Notes: generated from the sequence alone by a model not told the origin. A DNA stretch of 64,000 nucleotides from Adiantum capillus-veneris (GCA_014529385.2 CM043968.1:29483013-29547012), one strand, 5' to 3'; shown: positions 44,254 to 59,326, numbered from the stretch's first letter. A program made the numbers and translations.

Positions 44254-47200
44254 CTATGGGACCAAAGTTACATGTGATGTAGTATGTGTATGGCTGATGA
44301 GTGACTCTCGATGCTCCAAAATTGTAGTGATGAGAGTCGCAATGGAGAGCCCACACTTTGGCTGGGAGAGGAAAGTGTGTAGGTCTAAGTTATAGCTGAA
44401 AATGTGAGAGAAGCAAGTTCGGATGTGATCAAAATCTGAGCACTCTAGTAGTGTGTGGTACTCAGACTCTCGAACTTGCAGTGAGCATAATGTGCACAAT
44501 CGATTTGACTCTTCTCCATTGCCCCAACGCCCTATCTCGCATCGAAGGAAATGGGAGCTAAGCCGAATTGCTGCGATAGTGCGTATCGCGGACAAGGGAA
44601 CAGGCTCAAGCATGTAAGTGTGAGTACGGTTTCCTCTCTCAACGAAGAACATGGTTTTGTAGTTGGGGGCAATATAGGTGGTGTAATGTATGAAGCGTGA
44701 CCCACCGGATTTCTCCCAAGCCGTAATACATTGGCATTGTAGAAAAGCTTCATTCACTTGAGAGTCAATTGAAGCATCATGTAGCAAGTGTAATGCATCC
44801 CATCTCCCAAACCACTTCTTTATGTCTTGCATCTATCCCGTGCTCAAGATCTTGCTTTTATGCGTCTTTTGAACTTTTTTGCTTGCTTCCCATGCAATTG
44901 TAGGAAGTCGATGTGAGGGGTTTTGACACATCTTTATCATGTACTCCACAACCCTTTCCATGCCCATAACCTCAATTGGAAGAGATCCCGACTCAAGAAG
45001 TAGGAGCATATATGGTGTTTGTGTCTTAACTTGGAGAAAGTTTGTAAGAAAACGCTTTTGGACATTCTCAAACTCTTTCCAAGTAGGCTTTGAGATGCTC
45101 CCGCCCCACACTTCAACTCCATAAAGAAGAACCGGTGTCACCAATGCATCAAAAAGATACTTCTTGAGAACCCAACACTTGATGTTTCCCGCATTACACA
45201 TGTTATCAAATGCATAATATGCTCTCTTTCCCGCTTCCAAACGACGCATAGCACATTCATGCCACTTGTGATTGGATGGAACCTCAAGGCCAAGGTAGTT
45301 AAAGCTCTCAACAACTTCAAGTGTCTCGTTGTTGTACACAATGCATGGCTTCTCCTTATGGTTGGTTTTCACAAGCATAACCTTTGTTTTGGATTCATTT
45401 ACAATCAGCCCACTATGCAAGCAAAATTTCTCAAGGACAACCATAAGCTTTTGTGCATCTTCTAAAGTGTGTGCTAGAAGCACTACATCATCCGCATACA
45501 ACAAAAGCATGATTACCGCATTGCAAATAGTGACCTCTTCAATGCCTTCTTCTTGCATAAAGTAAAGTACCATTTGTTCCAATTGATCGATGCATAGACC
45601 AAAGAGAGTTGGTGACAATGGACATCCTTGTTTAACCCCAATAGTGCTTACAAAAATTTCTGAAATTTCTGTTCCCATGCACAATTGACAAATCACCTTC
45701 TTATAGATTCGAGAAACCGCAAGCATAAACTCACTTGGCACTTGGAGTTCTTCCATCCTTCTCCACAAATTGTTACGTGGAATCATATCAAAGGCTTTCT
45801 TAAAGTCCACAAAACAACAATACAATCGCTTGCCTTTCAACCGACTTTCCTCCATGAGAACACGAAGAGTGACAAGATGATCAATGGTGCTATGGCATCG
45901 ACGAAAACCCGCTTGTCCCTTTGCACGCTTGTCATTCTCTTCAGCCCAATCACTCAATTTCATCTCCATTATGCACCCAAACAACTTTTCCATAAGAGAC
46001 CCAATCATTATAGTCCGGTAGTTGTTTACATTCTTTACATCCCCTCCTTTATGCAAAGGCTTAACCCAATTAGTACTCCAATCATAAGGCATACCATGTT
46101 GAAGTGCAAGGTTGAACATATCACACATCCACTCATGGGTAAAATCTCCCATCCATTTGATCATCTCGGGCTTGATACCTTGAAGATCTCCCGCTTTGCG
46201 AGTGGCCAAATTTTCAATCCCACCGCATACATCCTCAATAGTAAAAAAAGACGGAATACATGGGAGTGAACCATAAAATGGCATTTTTTCAGTATTTGCT
46301 TGCTCATATAATTGCCTACAATGTGTGTACATATCCACTAGATTCAAGTTACCAAAATTCTCAACCCGCTTGCCTCTCAAGTTTCTCCAAAATCTTCCAC
46401 ATGCATGTGCCTTTTCTTGGACTTGAAATTCTTGTTGCTTTACTTCCCATCTTCTTCTCTTCTTTTGAATCAATGCCTTGTATGTATGCAAATGACTTTG
46501 ATATATGTCTTTGTCCATAGTTGCATCAAGCTTTATCAAGGACTTTCGAACATCTTGACATTCTTTATCAAACCACCTTTTGCGTGATCTATCTGTGTTG
46601 ATACCATGAAGATGCTTTATGGCAAAGCGTTCTTCCGCACAAGAACAAATAGCTTTCTTGAAATCTTCCCATTTAGTTTCCAATGGTGCATCACATTGAA
46701 GCTTTGTCATCCATAACTTTTGCTCAACCATTTCAATGTACATTGGTGCCCGTTTGAAATCCATACATAGTGATAACTTCTCTTTCCTTTGGCTGAGATT
46801 ATCATACTTAGTTGCTTCTCCACATGAAAGGTCAATACATAAGGTGCGATGGTCGGATTCCGGGGCCCATTGACCAAACATAAAACTCTTTATGCGATAC
46901 ATGATGGCTTCAGAGAGTAGCATATAGTCAATCACACTATCCCCATTATGTCTCCTACATGTAAATTTATTGGTTCCACTCCACAAAGATACACCATTGG
47001 CAATGAGCATACCCATGCTATTACACATGTGTAAAAGTAACTTTCCATAGTGATCTGGCTCTTTCTCATCAATTGAAGACGATCATACAAGTGAACTTCC
47101 TCCAACTCCCTTGAAATGTATGGCATATCAAATTGTTGAGTATCATGTTGCAATGTTTTTGTGCGAGCATTCATATCCCCAAATACAATAACATCACCTT

Positions 47201-47620
47201 CACCTTTGAAATAAGCAATGTCCTCTTCCAAATCAGAAAATGGTTGATCTCTATCCATGCAAGCATAAAAGGGAGAATCATGATGAGGAATGTAGCAACC
47301 GGCTACAAAATTTTCAGCCATACATAACGTTTGTACTTGTCATCTTTCACAATTGATACAAAATCTTCCAATCCTTTCTTAACCATACATGCTAACCCTC
47401 CTTGTCCTCTTTGTTGCTTGAGATTCTTTGACCACATCAATGAATGTACATTGTAATCCTCCAAGCCGTTAACCCTTTGTGTATCATGCTCCCAAGTTTC
47501 AACAAGAAGTACAACATCGGCTTTGCTTGTTAGTTCATCAATGCCAACCCCCGCATTCCATGGATATCCATTACAATTCCAAAAGCATATTTTCAATTGT
47601 AACTCGGTCTCATAGGTCAC
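44254..47620 (-). pseudogene. LINE ORF2: APE-type endonuclease, reverse transcriptase, C-terminal zinc motif
   Basis: The endonuclease shows LKICFWNCNGYPW, VVLLVETWEHD, VAGCYIPHH, VIVFGDMNARTK and APESDHRTL, the expected N, E, GDxN and SDH motifs. The reverse transcriptase has CFVDFKKAFDMIPRNNL, VKQGCPLSPTLFGLCID and the catalytic LLYADDVVLLA. The C-terminal part carries CTLCSLQVRESEYHTLLEC, a CCHC-like motif. The frame is interrupted near 47310 and near 47040 by frame changes, and by a TAG just upstream of MQDIKKWF, where the copy at 63474-63995 has TGG (Trp). The largest uninterrupted part is 44833-47028 (731 codons). It does not look like a standard plant L1 or RTE, and I do not assign a clade. 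Confidence 0.85.
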
Positions 47621-47626
47621 GCATCC

Positions 47627-48522
47627 CTATTTTCTTGAGAGACTTTCCTCCTCCTTGGGCACATTTTCTTCATGAGAGATCTCCTTGTTTTTATTATTCT
47701 TTTCCTCATATGCCTTGTGACGCATATTTTGTTGCTTAATAGTGCGATCTTCACATACAAAACGTTTTGTATCCCTCAAATATATCCAACTATTATCAAG
47801 GATAATCTTTCGCTTGGTATCATCCGGCATGGTGCATACAATTGGCCGTTCTCCCGAGCGAGGAGCTCTTTGCTTCCCCCTCTATGTGCTCCATAGACCA
47901 TAACTCCGGACATGCCAAAGTGGGTTTTGAAGAAATCTTTAATAACAATGGAAAGAGAAGGAGGTGTCTCTAACTTCTCTTTAGGAATTCCACGAATAAC
48001 AATGGTCTTGGAACGTCGCTCCCATTCCTTCAACTCCTCCACATCCACATTCTCAACATTCTTTGTTTGAACCATAGCTTGCATGAGTGAGGAATTAGAA
48101 ACCATATTGCTACCACATACATCAGCCCAAGACTTGTTTGTGCATACATTTTTCATGTCGCATACATCCCGGATCATAGTGTCAAATTTCTCCTCTTTCA
48201 ATACATGGTCATGCTCTACTTTGCTCATCCGCTCCTTCAAAGCATTCAAGTCCACAAGAGAGCGTTTACATTCCTTGACTTCCTCTTCAAGTTGCATCCA
48301 ACGTGTTGTTTGCATCTCAAGTGTCCTCTTGAGATTCTCATTTTCAACCACAAGTACCCTTAGTGTGCCATTCTCCATTGCAAGTGCTCGTAAGTCTTCG
48401 CCTTGTTTGTTTACGGTCTCTTGCAATGATACCAAGTACGCCATGATCATGGTTTCCGATGTCGTTGGTTGGATGGTTGTGTTGCTATCTCCACACTTAG
48501 GAGATTTTGGATCATTTTCCAC
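47627..48522 (-). pseudogene. LINE ORF1: coiled-coil, nucleic-acid binding-like protein
   Basis: The first part is a long coiled coil (LVSLQETVNKQGEDLRALAM, LEEEVKECKRSLVDLNALKE). It is followed by an RRM-like ORF1p core (RSKTIVIRGIPKEKLETPPS, SIVIKDFFKTHFGMSGVMVY). The C-terminal part (RKIILDNSWIYLRDTKRFV, then a Lys/Glu-rich end) is in another frame, with the change near 47800. The paralogous copy at 60955-61914 has the same layout, which supports it as a real ORF1. Confidence 0.75.
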
Positions 48523-48763
48523 AATGGTTGTGGACCTTGTTGAAGAAGAAGAACCCTTGCAAGTGCCGGAAGAAATTGTATGTAAAATAGGAGATGAGAA
48601 TCAATTTTGTTGAACCTATTCACTTTGGAAATGCTGCTACAGAAACGCCTTCCATAACTCTGAAAATTTCTGTCTTTACATCAATGCGTAGAGGACTTCG
48701 TGCTCTTCAATTGAGGCTATAGATCACCCAAATCGGAGTTCGGATGAAGAAGTTGTGATCAAA

Positions 48764-49676
<913 letters not shown>

Positions 49677-49878
49677 GTGACAAGTCATAGGGATTAGCAC
49701 CATAATGCTCCCATTCTTTACAAGAAGCTATTGTAGTCGGCAGCTACCGCCTACAACATGTCAAGTCATCCCCTCCCATGAGGCTCCTATACCCTTGACT
49801 TCTGATGCCCGTCGTAGCTGCCCAATCCCCACTTTCACATGATTCGGTGTTGCACTCTTAGTGAGGTGTGGACCTTGG

Positions 49879-50797
49879 TGTTGGGGGTCCCATCGTTGAA
49901 ATAGCTGCAATGATTAACAAAAGTATCAATCTGGAGGGATGAGCTACCCGGCTAGGACATGGAAACACTGACACAATTAGTGAGCTAATCATGGAAACAC
50001 AAATGGTTAACTCTACGAGGTGAGCTTCTTAGCCTATGAAGGAGCGAAGCCGCAATGAAGGACAATCTCCATATCCACTTCTCTTCACCTCTAATCAACA
50101 CAATCACACACACTAAGATTGCAAGACGCACACAACACTAATCCTATCATGCAACACACTAATCGCAAGCACACACACATAGATCTATCGAGCACCACAC
50201 TCCAATCAAACCTACATGCACACACAAGAAAAAGAGGAAAATCACACAAGATTAGAGAGGGATTAATCAATAATTAGTTAAGATCTAGTTAATCTAAGCA
50301 TCATAGGAAATCATAAGTATGAGAGAGGCATAGTGAAAGAGAATGAATCATTGATTAGCATTAATCAAGTCTCATGAGCAAGGAGAAGCTCAAGGACTCT
50401 ATAGCCACACACCTCAAGAGCTCTCACCAAAGAGTGCTCTCAACAAATGACTTGAGAACCCTAATTTCTTTTACACATTGCCTTATATACCTAGGTTAAA
50501 AATATGCAATGTTCAGGCGCCCAAGGCCTTTAGGGCTCACCACCTACTGAATCTGCAACTTAGGCACAATAAGTGACCTATTCTTTACAACTTGGAACTC
50601 CCATTGAGCCCATAACACATTAGAAATATTACAATGGCTTGAAATAATTCGGGAATTTACATTACGTGACCATTTTGTGAAAACATGAAAAATTTGTAAT
50701 TCCAATCTTTACTGCTTCTTTGTATTCATCCTCGATGTGCATCCATACGTCTTCGGTCTCTAGCAACTTCTGTTAACTAACGTTGACTCAGTTAACA
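49879..50797 (-). repeat. LTR (3' copy) of the third LTR element
   Basis: About 919 bp with ends TGTTGG...TTAACA, followed by the polypurine tract. The first 670 bp match 59327 to about 60000. No clear target duplication is seen. Confidence 0.8.
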
Positions 50798-51964
50798 TTC
50801 CCCCCTTCCTATTTTAGTGCTCGTCCCCGGGCACTGTTGAAAAATGTTCGTGGAGGCTATGGAAGGTTTTTGATTGGTTGTTGATGGGCTGATTGTCTTC
50901 ATTTGTCGTTGAATTTGTTGATGAGGTTCAATCTACTACTGCAGCATCTTCATTGGTCCAAAAATGTCTATTGTGAGAGATGATGTTGCATTTTTCTGTT
51001 GTACTAGCATAATGATGAGGCTGATGTTTATTTATGAAAGGTATGTACAAGGGAAGTAGAATGATGAGGTCCTAACTTAGGGTCTAATACCTGGATGAGC
51101 AAAGGGAAAAAACCCAGTTGAAAAAAAGTGTCTTTGGTATACGTGCATTATTGGAGTAATTATTAGCATGGGAAATATTAATAAAGTACTGAGGGATTAT
51201 TTGCTGATAGATATGGAATTAAAAAGGCATCAAACATGAGAGGGTAGCATGATGGAACATTGGTTTGTCTGTTGTAGTCCACTCAAGGTGCATAGGTGGA
51301 AGCAAAAAAGAGTGTCTAATGCATATGTCCAATGATGGGACATCCTATTTATGCATACACAAAAATTCATGGGAAACAATATGCTGTGCAAGAATGATTT
51401 TGAGGGGTTATTTAGAAAGATGCTGTAGCTATAAAAGCATTTGACATGGCTTTGCAAGCTGGCACCCCTTTAAGAATGTTTTTTGTTGAAGAGGATATGT
51501 GCTCTCATCTTACTGTGCACTGTGCATGAGTGTTGGACTCTACGACACTCCACCAATTGTAAGTTAATAGACTTCACTCTTATGCTCATCTCATCCAGTA
51601 TGAGCGACACGACTTTAGATATGCTCAACTCTTCCATCTTGAGCGTAAGATTAATAACTTCGACCTCAGCACAGAGTTTAATATGACTTGCAGCTTTGGG
51701 TCTAATGCTTTTCTCGTTTTATGGCTTAGCAGCCCGGCTCTAACTATGCCAAAGAGTGTTTTTTGCACCCTGGCGACTTGACATTTTACATTCTTGAGCT
51801 TACTACAAACATTTCTTCAGGTAAAAGTAAGCTTGAATCCTCAAAAAGAGGATTAGTGAAGGACCAAGTTGGCATTGAAGGTTTCTTTTTCCATACCTGT
51901 TTTATCATCTTTGAATTCGCATTCACGTTGGTGGGGTTGTCCTTCTTTGACTGTGAAGAATCCA

Positions 51965-53987
51965 TTATCTGTTTGATTCTCCAATTGGGCCTGGTGTAAG
52001 AAGTCTTTGATGTTGTTGTAGGCCTCTGTTGATCTTTGACATTTGACTTTTGACTAGGAGCATTGGAAGACTTAGGAATCCAAATCTTTTGATGACATTT
52101 GTATCTCCATAGTTGACTTTTCTTCGTTCTAGGTCTTGTTGAGTTCTTGAGATCTTCATGCAGGTCTGGTATAGTTGCAGCTCGCTTTCGGTTGATAGGT
52201 AGCCAAATCTTTGTATAGCCTGTTTAGAATCCTTGTCCAAGAGGAACATTCTTTGAGATCCATCTTTTTTTTGTATCCTCTTAAGAGTTGTGGTTGACTT
52301 TAGCATCTTTCAATGTTGCTTTGTAGTATACCTGCTACTTAGGTATCCTAGGATATTGTCGAGGTTGATACCTTGTGGGCCTTCTTTCTTGGGAGGGACT
52401 TGACGTTACTTCATATGCCCTAGCCTTTAGTTTTTGCACCCATATCTGTCTGTTACCTTTATAGTACTCCTGTTCTTTTAAGCTCCATTGTGATGCTATC
52501 CATTCCATGTGTTTGTCTTCATGTGTTGATTTCCTGTCCTTAATCCAAACCGGATCATTGACTTTGACTAAACTGCTCTGAACAAACACTTGCTTGAATT
52601 TTCTTTGCTTGCTTGAGTACTTTGGTTGATATACCTTTGCTTTTCTGGGTGTCTACTTAGAGGTTTCAATTGGGTCAGCAATTGACTTGAAATTTTGAAA
52701 GCCTGACTTTCTTGAAGAAGCTGATCCATGAGGGTTCTTTGATGTAGAGGCATATGCTGTCACACCTTCTTTGCTAATCAGTGGAAGTTCCACTTTAGCT
52801 TTACCTTTTTTTGCAATATTTGTCTCCGATCCTTGTGACTTTTGCAACTCTAAATCTAGCATTTTTGGTTCTATTAAAGATCTTTGTCCAGCTTTTGCCA
52901 TGGTCTCATCTTGATCTAATTGTGTCTCTATGGAGGGTAGCTTGAGACTTTTTGTTGCAATCTGACTTACAATAGCTGATTCTGCTGGCAATGAGTGATT
53001 GATATTTGGACTTCCTATTGCTTCCTGGTTGTCTGCAACACCGTTTTTCTTAGCTTCTGGCTTTGGTGGCATTCTTTGCTCAATAGCTTCCATGGTTGCT
53101 CTTTGCTCTGGTTGATATGCACTTGCTATTGCCTGATTTGCTTTAAGATCTTCTAAAGTTCTGTATGATGGATATGAATCATCTTCAATAAGATTTGCTT
53201 TGGCATCGGTCTCCATTTTAATTGTGCTTGAGGACTTTGTGCTGTCGTCCGCGGGTGACCAGTCTTGGTCTTCATTCTTTGATGTTTGTGATGACTCCGT
53301 CATGTTTGAACTTTGTATCTCTAGCATCTCCTGGGCCATTGGCATTCCCATGATGATGTCGTCTGGCATATCTTTTGTTTTGATCACATGAAATTGAGCT
53401 ATGATGATCTGTGAACTTACTTCAATGGTGTTGGAGATGATTCCCCAGCATTCTGCTTGTTTGTCTCCAGATATTCTCACAAATTCAGGAGCATCTTCCA
53501 GCTGTGGTTGTCCACATCTTTTCCAAGTGCAAAAAGACATGAGGTTCTTGTCTAATTGAAAATCCAGCTTTACTTCTCTTGACAGCTTTTCTTCATTTTC
53601 ACCAACTATGTTGCACTTGATCTTCTCAGGATCTGTGTCTCAATTGACTTCTTTTGCTATGGCAACATCCTTTGGTTGAACTTTTTCTTCAACTTCTTTG
53701 CTTTGACCACCTGCTTCAATCGGTATTGGCTCCATTGGTTGTGATACTGCACCTTTTGTTTGCAATTGTTGAGCATTGTCCTCCTGCATTTGGGTAACCT
53801 TTGATCTTAGAAGATCCATTGTACTTTCTGGCAGAATCTGTCTCTTCGGAGGAGATTTTGGTGGTGACCTTTTTGTAGCTTTATGGACTTTCTCTTTCAT
53901 TGATTCTGATTTTTTTATCACCTGTTCTGGCAGCTTGAGGCTTTGCATCATCTTCAGATAGTCTTTGACTTTAGTCGGGCCATCCAT
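51965..53987 (-). CDS. protease-like and downstream parts of the third LTR element (fossil)
   Basis: Several minus-strand frames (53640-53987, 52653-53540, 52335-52589, 51965-52306). The start of 52653-53540 has IIIAQFHVIKTKDMPDDIIM and GMPMAQEML, which resembles the second half of a retropepsin (flap to DII-GMP). The rest is a long Ser/Lys/Glu-rich low-complexity region. The last frames are basic and do not match known domains. Confidence 0.4.
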
Positions 53988-54248
53988 ATGGGTTTGTACA
54001 AGGTCATGACCTAGCTAATATTTGTAACCTTGTGCATCTTGATATGCATATGTGAGCTTGATCACATGTAACTATTTGAACACTATGGGCTTTGTCGGCT
54101 TTTGACTTTGACTTGTGGAGATCATTTGAAACTTTTGTCCTTGATGATCTTCATATAAGCATTTGTCTACAGATTGTAATGGAATATGGGTCAATTGGAA
54201 ACTTACAACATTCATATGATCTTTCAATGGTTTCTGCTTTGAAGAGGT

Positions 54249-55969
54249 CTATTGGCTAGAAGCTCTAGGGCTTCTAACTGGTGTATCATTTCCTGATACA
54301 TAAGCTGAGCTTGATGGATTTACACCTCCCCCCTTCCCAGGGTGATCACTATAGCCTGCTTCATTGTAAGAGTTCAAAATTGTTTGTCTCTGATTTAGGT
54401 TCACCTTTTGGGACTGTGAAGGTACACTCTGGGTAGCATTATTGGATTTGGCATCTATAACCCTTCTACATAGTTTCCTATGTATCTTTGTGAAACATGA
54501 CAAACTATTCCCCAAGTCAAGCTGTAGATAGCATTATCTTTGCCCTGATATTGTCTATCCCATGGGTCTCCTATGATATGAGCTTCTGTGGTTTCAGGTC
54601 CCAAGGCATCATAGATGCTAGACTCTCGTCTATACCTACGGCTGTTTTGGTCAAAGTATATGCTCGTTTGGTCACAACATCGAAGCTTGATTTTCAATGG
54701 AGGAGAGTTTGGCTCTGAAAATTTTTTTGGGTTCACTCGGGTAATATTCTTCAGCTCTAGAGAGGATGGGCTATAATAGATTCTTTCCTCTTAAATGAAC
54801 CATCCTTTCTAATCTATCACTGGACACACTTTTATGAGCTGGTATGAAGGTCATTCAAACACAGCTTGATCCTTTTTGTACAGTTTTCCTTTTTGGTCTA
54901 CATAGTGTGCATATGAATTATGTGTGCCATACAAAGCTAACATCATTCTTTTTTATGTGTCCCTTAGACTTGTGAATGATTGCACACTTGTGTCAATGGA
55001 TGAAAAATCATTTGCAAGTTTAACAGTCTTTTCAACATTTTGGTGATATCTCGACACCTTTACTAAATTCATGCAAGAATTTGTTGTTCAAAGAATCAAT
55101 TTTAAGCTTTTCACGTGCATGTGCATCCTTATGCTGATTTTGAATTTGTAGTGTTTTTACTGGTGCTTTTAATGGTAATGCAAAATCATTCGATTGCATG
55201 AAAAGTGAAAAGTCAGTTGCACTTACATCGAGATTCACATTTCCAATTTGCTATGTACCTTGCTTGGCGGTTGATGTATCCCTGTTGTCTGGATTTCTTG
55301 GACAATCTTCAGAAAAATATCCACCTTTTCGTCCACAGTCTGAGCAATACGCCATGACTGGTGGTATTTCAACTGGCTCTGTCATGTCAAGCTCTAGCTG
55401 AGAAGTTTCTGCTTCTATGCTTGCCCAGTTGTCGGCTTCTTCTTTTAGAACACTAAGCATCAAGCTATAGACTGCTTTGTCTTGACCTTTGTACCGTTTT
55501 TGGCTTGGTTCTCCAATTAGATTGGCTTCAATTAGTTGATCTGTTGGATCTTGCAATTGTGGCTCTCGACTATAGATCTGACCACTGTAATCCATGTACA
55601 ATGACCCTGATTGCATATGCACCAAATAGATGCTTTGCTGGCTTGTGCAGATTTTTAGATAAACACTTGGGTTGATTTTTGAACCTCTATCTGCACTTCA
55701 TCTTTAAGTTTGCAATACTTGGCTCCACTAAAGTCTTTGAACATCTTGGAGTTCTTTGAATCTGGCTTTACTTTGATCAATAGGATCTTGGCTCCTATGC
55801 TACTTTTACTGCTCATAAGATACTTATGACCTTTTGTATGTGTGTACAAAACCTTATCCCCATTGTAGTCATATAGCTGCAAAATTTGCTCTATTGCAGT
55901 TGTGCATGTGTTGCCACTGCTACTAGCTTGCTCGATTGTACTTGAACTCTCGGCTTGATTTGAGTCCAT
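54249..55969 (-). CDS. gag/coat-like parts of the third LTR element (fossil)
   Basis: Minus-strand frames at 55655-55969, 55251-55625, 54455-54736 and 54249-54515. The second has a cysteine cluster (YCSDCGRKGGYFSEDCPRNP) like a zinc knuckle. Two frames share the motif EAxxIGxPxxxxYxGxDxAxYSL, suggesting an internal duplication. The N-terminal frame starts MDSNQAESSSTIEQASSSGN. Confidence 0.45.
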
Positions 55970-56199
55970 GTTGGCTCAATCTACAAAAACTGTTAATTGG
56001 CAGATTTTGACGTTGTTTAACAGAATTTCTCCTGCCCGGCTTGGTAAAACTGCTTGTGTCCAAGCACTTTTGCAGTTCACTGGTCTTCAATCTCACAAGA
56101 GTTGATTAACTCCACGATTGGTCGATTTTTGGCTTGATTGCTCACAGTTTCGAGTTGACTGTTTTCTCATCGACTAATCTCATTTGCTTGGGCACGGTT

Positions 56200-57211
56200 T
56201 GCTCGGTGTGACTCTTCAAAGGTGCTTTTTTGGTAATTCTACCTTTTTTCGGACTGTTACTGGCTTTTCTTGTCTTTTTTATTATTTTTTTGCTTTACCC
56301 GGCTTTCTCGGCGACTTTCTTTTCATTTCTCCTAATTATTTGTGAAATTGAATTTTCTAAATTTTTAGTTTGTTTTTATATTTTTTTGGGAAAGTTTTGA
56401 TTTTTATTAAAAAAATTGGGATTTTTTTGGATTTTTTATTTTGCTTTTGATTTTTCGGACGATTTTGGATTTTTTGTGAGTCTTTTACAATTTCCTATGT
56501 TTTTTCTAGTCAATTTTGATTTATGTGTGAGTGTTGTTGATTTTTTTGTAAATTTTTATGATTTTTTTTTAATTTCTTAAACTCTTTCTCAAAACCTTTT
56601 GAGTTTTTATGTTTTTCTTTTTTTCCCTTTTTCTTTTTGGTAATTTTTCTCCCTTTTATTGATTTTATATGAGTTTTTGTTTTTCTATTTTTATTAAAAA
56701 AAAATTATTGGAATTTTTAATTCTTTTCTTTTTTGTGATTTTTATTCTTTTTTATTGAATTTTGAAGTTTTTCGATTTTTTGTGATTTTTAAATCCCCTT
56801 TTTTTTATTGTTTTTATATTTTAATTTTTTAATTTTTGTTCTTTTTTGTTTTTGTTTTTGTTATTTATTAATTTTTGTTTTTCTTTTCTGTTTTTGTTTT
56901 TTTATTAAAATCTTTTTTTAATTAATTGAAATTTACAAAAATAACAATAAAAAACATTTTGTCACTTTACCTGGCAGTTGCCCGTTGAGTTGGTGGACCA
57001 CCTGCAGCACGAGCACCGAGCGACTGAGGTTGGCAGTGCGCGTGCAGGGCTGTTTTGGCGCGTACAGAGGACGTGATGTTGTTAGAGGGGGAAGAGGAGG
57101 GCTGCAAGCGATATGACACGGGTGTGCGCGCGTTTACTGCAAGCGGTACATGACGGGTGGGGAGAGAGTTGAGAGAGGGCCTGGCAGGCGCGCACGCGGG
57201 GTTCGACTCGG

Positions 57212-57281
<70 letters not shown>

Positions 57282-57375
57282 GAAGAGTGAGGAGAGAGAA
57301 AGGGAGAGTAAGAAAGAGGTTTCCCGCGAGCGAGAGAGGGGGAGAGAGAGTGTGAGAGTTAGTGAGAGAGAAAAA

Positions 57376-57421
<46 letters not shown>

Positions 57422-57478
57422 ATGAGACAAGACAAGGGAGAGGTCACCCGCTGGCACGGGATTGAGGGGAGAGAAAGT

Positions 57479-57529
<51 letters not shown>

Positions 57530-59307
57530 AGGGAGAGACAAAGCTTACAGAGAGAGAGGGGTGTCCCGCGGGTAAGGGAGAGATGGATGCCGGGCTAGAA
57601 AAATACAATTTTCTAACCGAAGAAAATAAGGTGAAGCTTGAAATTCTCCCGGATTTTTTGGTCAAACTTTAAAGCTTTTGCCGATAATTACACAAAAACT
57701 TGTGAAAAATTCACAGTTTTCTCCAAGGCAAGCTCAAAATCTAACCGGGATTTTAGGATTTGGCAGAGAATTTCATGTGCCGCAAGGCACACTCGAGATC
57801 CGCCGGCCGTTGTTCATCAAAGAAACTTTTTTTAAAATTTTTTAATGCCCAAAAAAGCCAATTTTAGTCCGAAATGAGCCAAAAACTCCAAAAATCGCCA
57901 GAAAATCCCAAAATTTGCGTTAAAAGTCCAAAAAAATCCCGGAAAATTCTAGAAATCTTAGAAAATCATTGTCATTCACAACCGAGCATTTCCATCATGC
58001 AAAAGCACACCGAAAATAGCAAATTTTATCGAAAATGCGATTTTGCGACACAATCGTCAACCCGGCCCCCAGAAATAGCAAAACGCTCAAAACTCCACCA
58101 CGAAGGGCACGAATGCGAACAAAATGATGCTATAATTACGCACACACAAAATAGCTCGTAAAGATCGCAAAATCAAATGTTTATGGAATTATCCAAACAT
58201 TAATGCAAAAATTAGCAAAAAATTGTAAAAATTATCCGAAAAATACCCAAAAAAATTCTACAAACTCTCCACACAATGGGGAATAGTGCAGCCAAATAAA
58301 ATTGCACAAATCACATCAATTCAATTGCCAACAATTTTATCAAATAAATCAAGACTAAGCAATTAAACCAGCAAAATTACCGACAAAAATATGTCAAAAA
58401 TTGATGCAATTAGAGTGTGTAAATCCCTGTTTTGAGCACAAAAACACAGCATTTCATCATTACACACATCAATTATCCAATCAAAACATTGAATTAACCA
58501 TGCAAATTTAAACACTTTTTAGGCACACACACACTAAAAAATTGGCAGTTTTTACCAATCTTTAGGTGCGCACACAAAAGGGTGAAATTTGTCGAATTTG
58601 CAATATGACTTCACAAATCAATAGTCGGGCATGTGCACAACACACATCAATCATCACAATTCACAAATCATAACGCACACATTGATTTCTAGGTGCTCAA
58701 ACATGGGCAAAATAGTGCACACACACCTAAAATTAGCATACACACACTCAATTAGAATGCACACACACCTAAAATTGACCATCCAAGCATGCAATTCACT
58801 CGATTAGGCACCCAATTAGCAACACACATTCATCAATTATCAATTGAAACTTATAAAATTCATGTGTTGCCAATTCTTAAAAATTTCGGCATTACGACGG
58901 CGTGAAAATGAAAAATCGTAAAATTTTTCATCCCTAACATCATTACATTGCATCTTGGTGGGATATCTACACAATTCTACACATCTCTAGATTCTAGGGA
59001 GGTTGAGAATACTACCTTAATTACCTTTCCGTTGAAGATCAATTGAATGGTCGAATGCTCCAATCCTTCATAGCACATTAGTAAGTTAGCAAAAATTAGT
59101 CAAATTAGCAGAGGGTTAGTGAGAAATTAGTGTGTGTAAACACACAAATGGCAAGGTATGGTCACACATTAGGGAATTATGAACACAATGCTTCATGCAC
59201 ACACATTCAAAATCCACAAAAACATAAACACACAAGTGAAATTAGTAGTGAAATTAGTGACGGAACGCATTCGTTTATGCCACAATTACACTAGCGTACG
59301 CCATCAT
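56200..59307. other. long 5' leader of the third LTR element
   Basis: About 3.3 kb between the primer site and the first coding frame. It contains a T-rich block on the plus strand (56220-56950), (GA)n at 57213-57278 and 57484-57528, (GT)n at 57379-57420, and A-rich sequence from 57600 on. No gene is seen. Dipeptide open frames are microsatellite translations. Confidence 0.7.
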
Positions 59308-59324
59308 CCCCGGCAATGGCGCCA
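59308..59324 (-). other. primer binding site of the third LTR element
   Basis: The minus strand reads TGGCGCCATTGCCGGGG, two bases from the LTR edge at 59327. It is a frequent primer-site type in plant LTR elements. Confidence 0.85.
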
Positions 59325-59326
59325 AA

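Larger units (their letters stand above)
44219..48768 (-). mobile_element. near-full-length LINE inserted in a (GA)n microsatellite
   Basis: This 4.55-kb minus-strand LINE has ORF1 (about 47627-48522) and ORF2 (about 44254-47620). Its 3' end carries AATAAAATCTATC, which merges into (TC)n on its own strand (44178-44218). Its 5' end, marked by ATCGGAGTTCGGATGAAG near 48730, passes at about 48768 into (GA)n (48769-48834). The copies of the 270-bp unit on both sides (43912 and 48835) suggest that the LINE landed in the microsatellite between two such units. Confidence 0.88.

Noticed and set aside
45685-46587. Plus-strand open frames of 60 to 194 codons
   Set aside because: They are antisense to the LINE reverse transcriptase, which has clear motifs on the minus strand.
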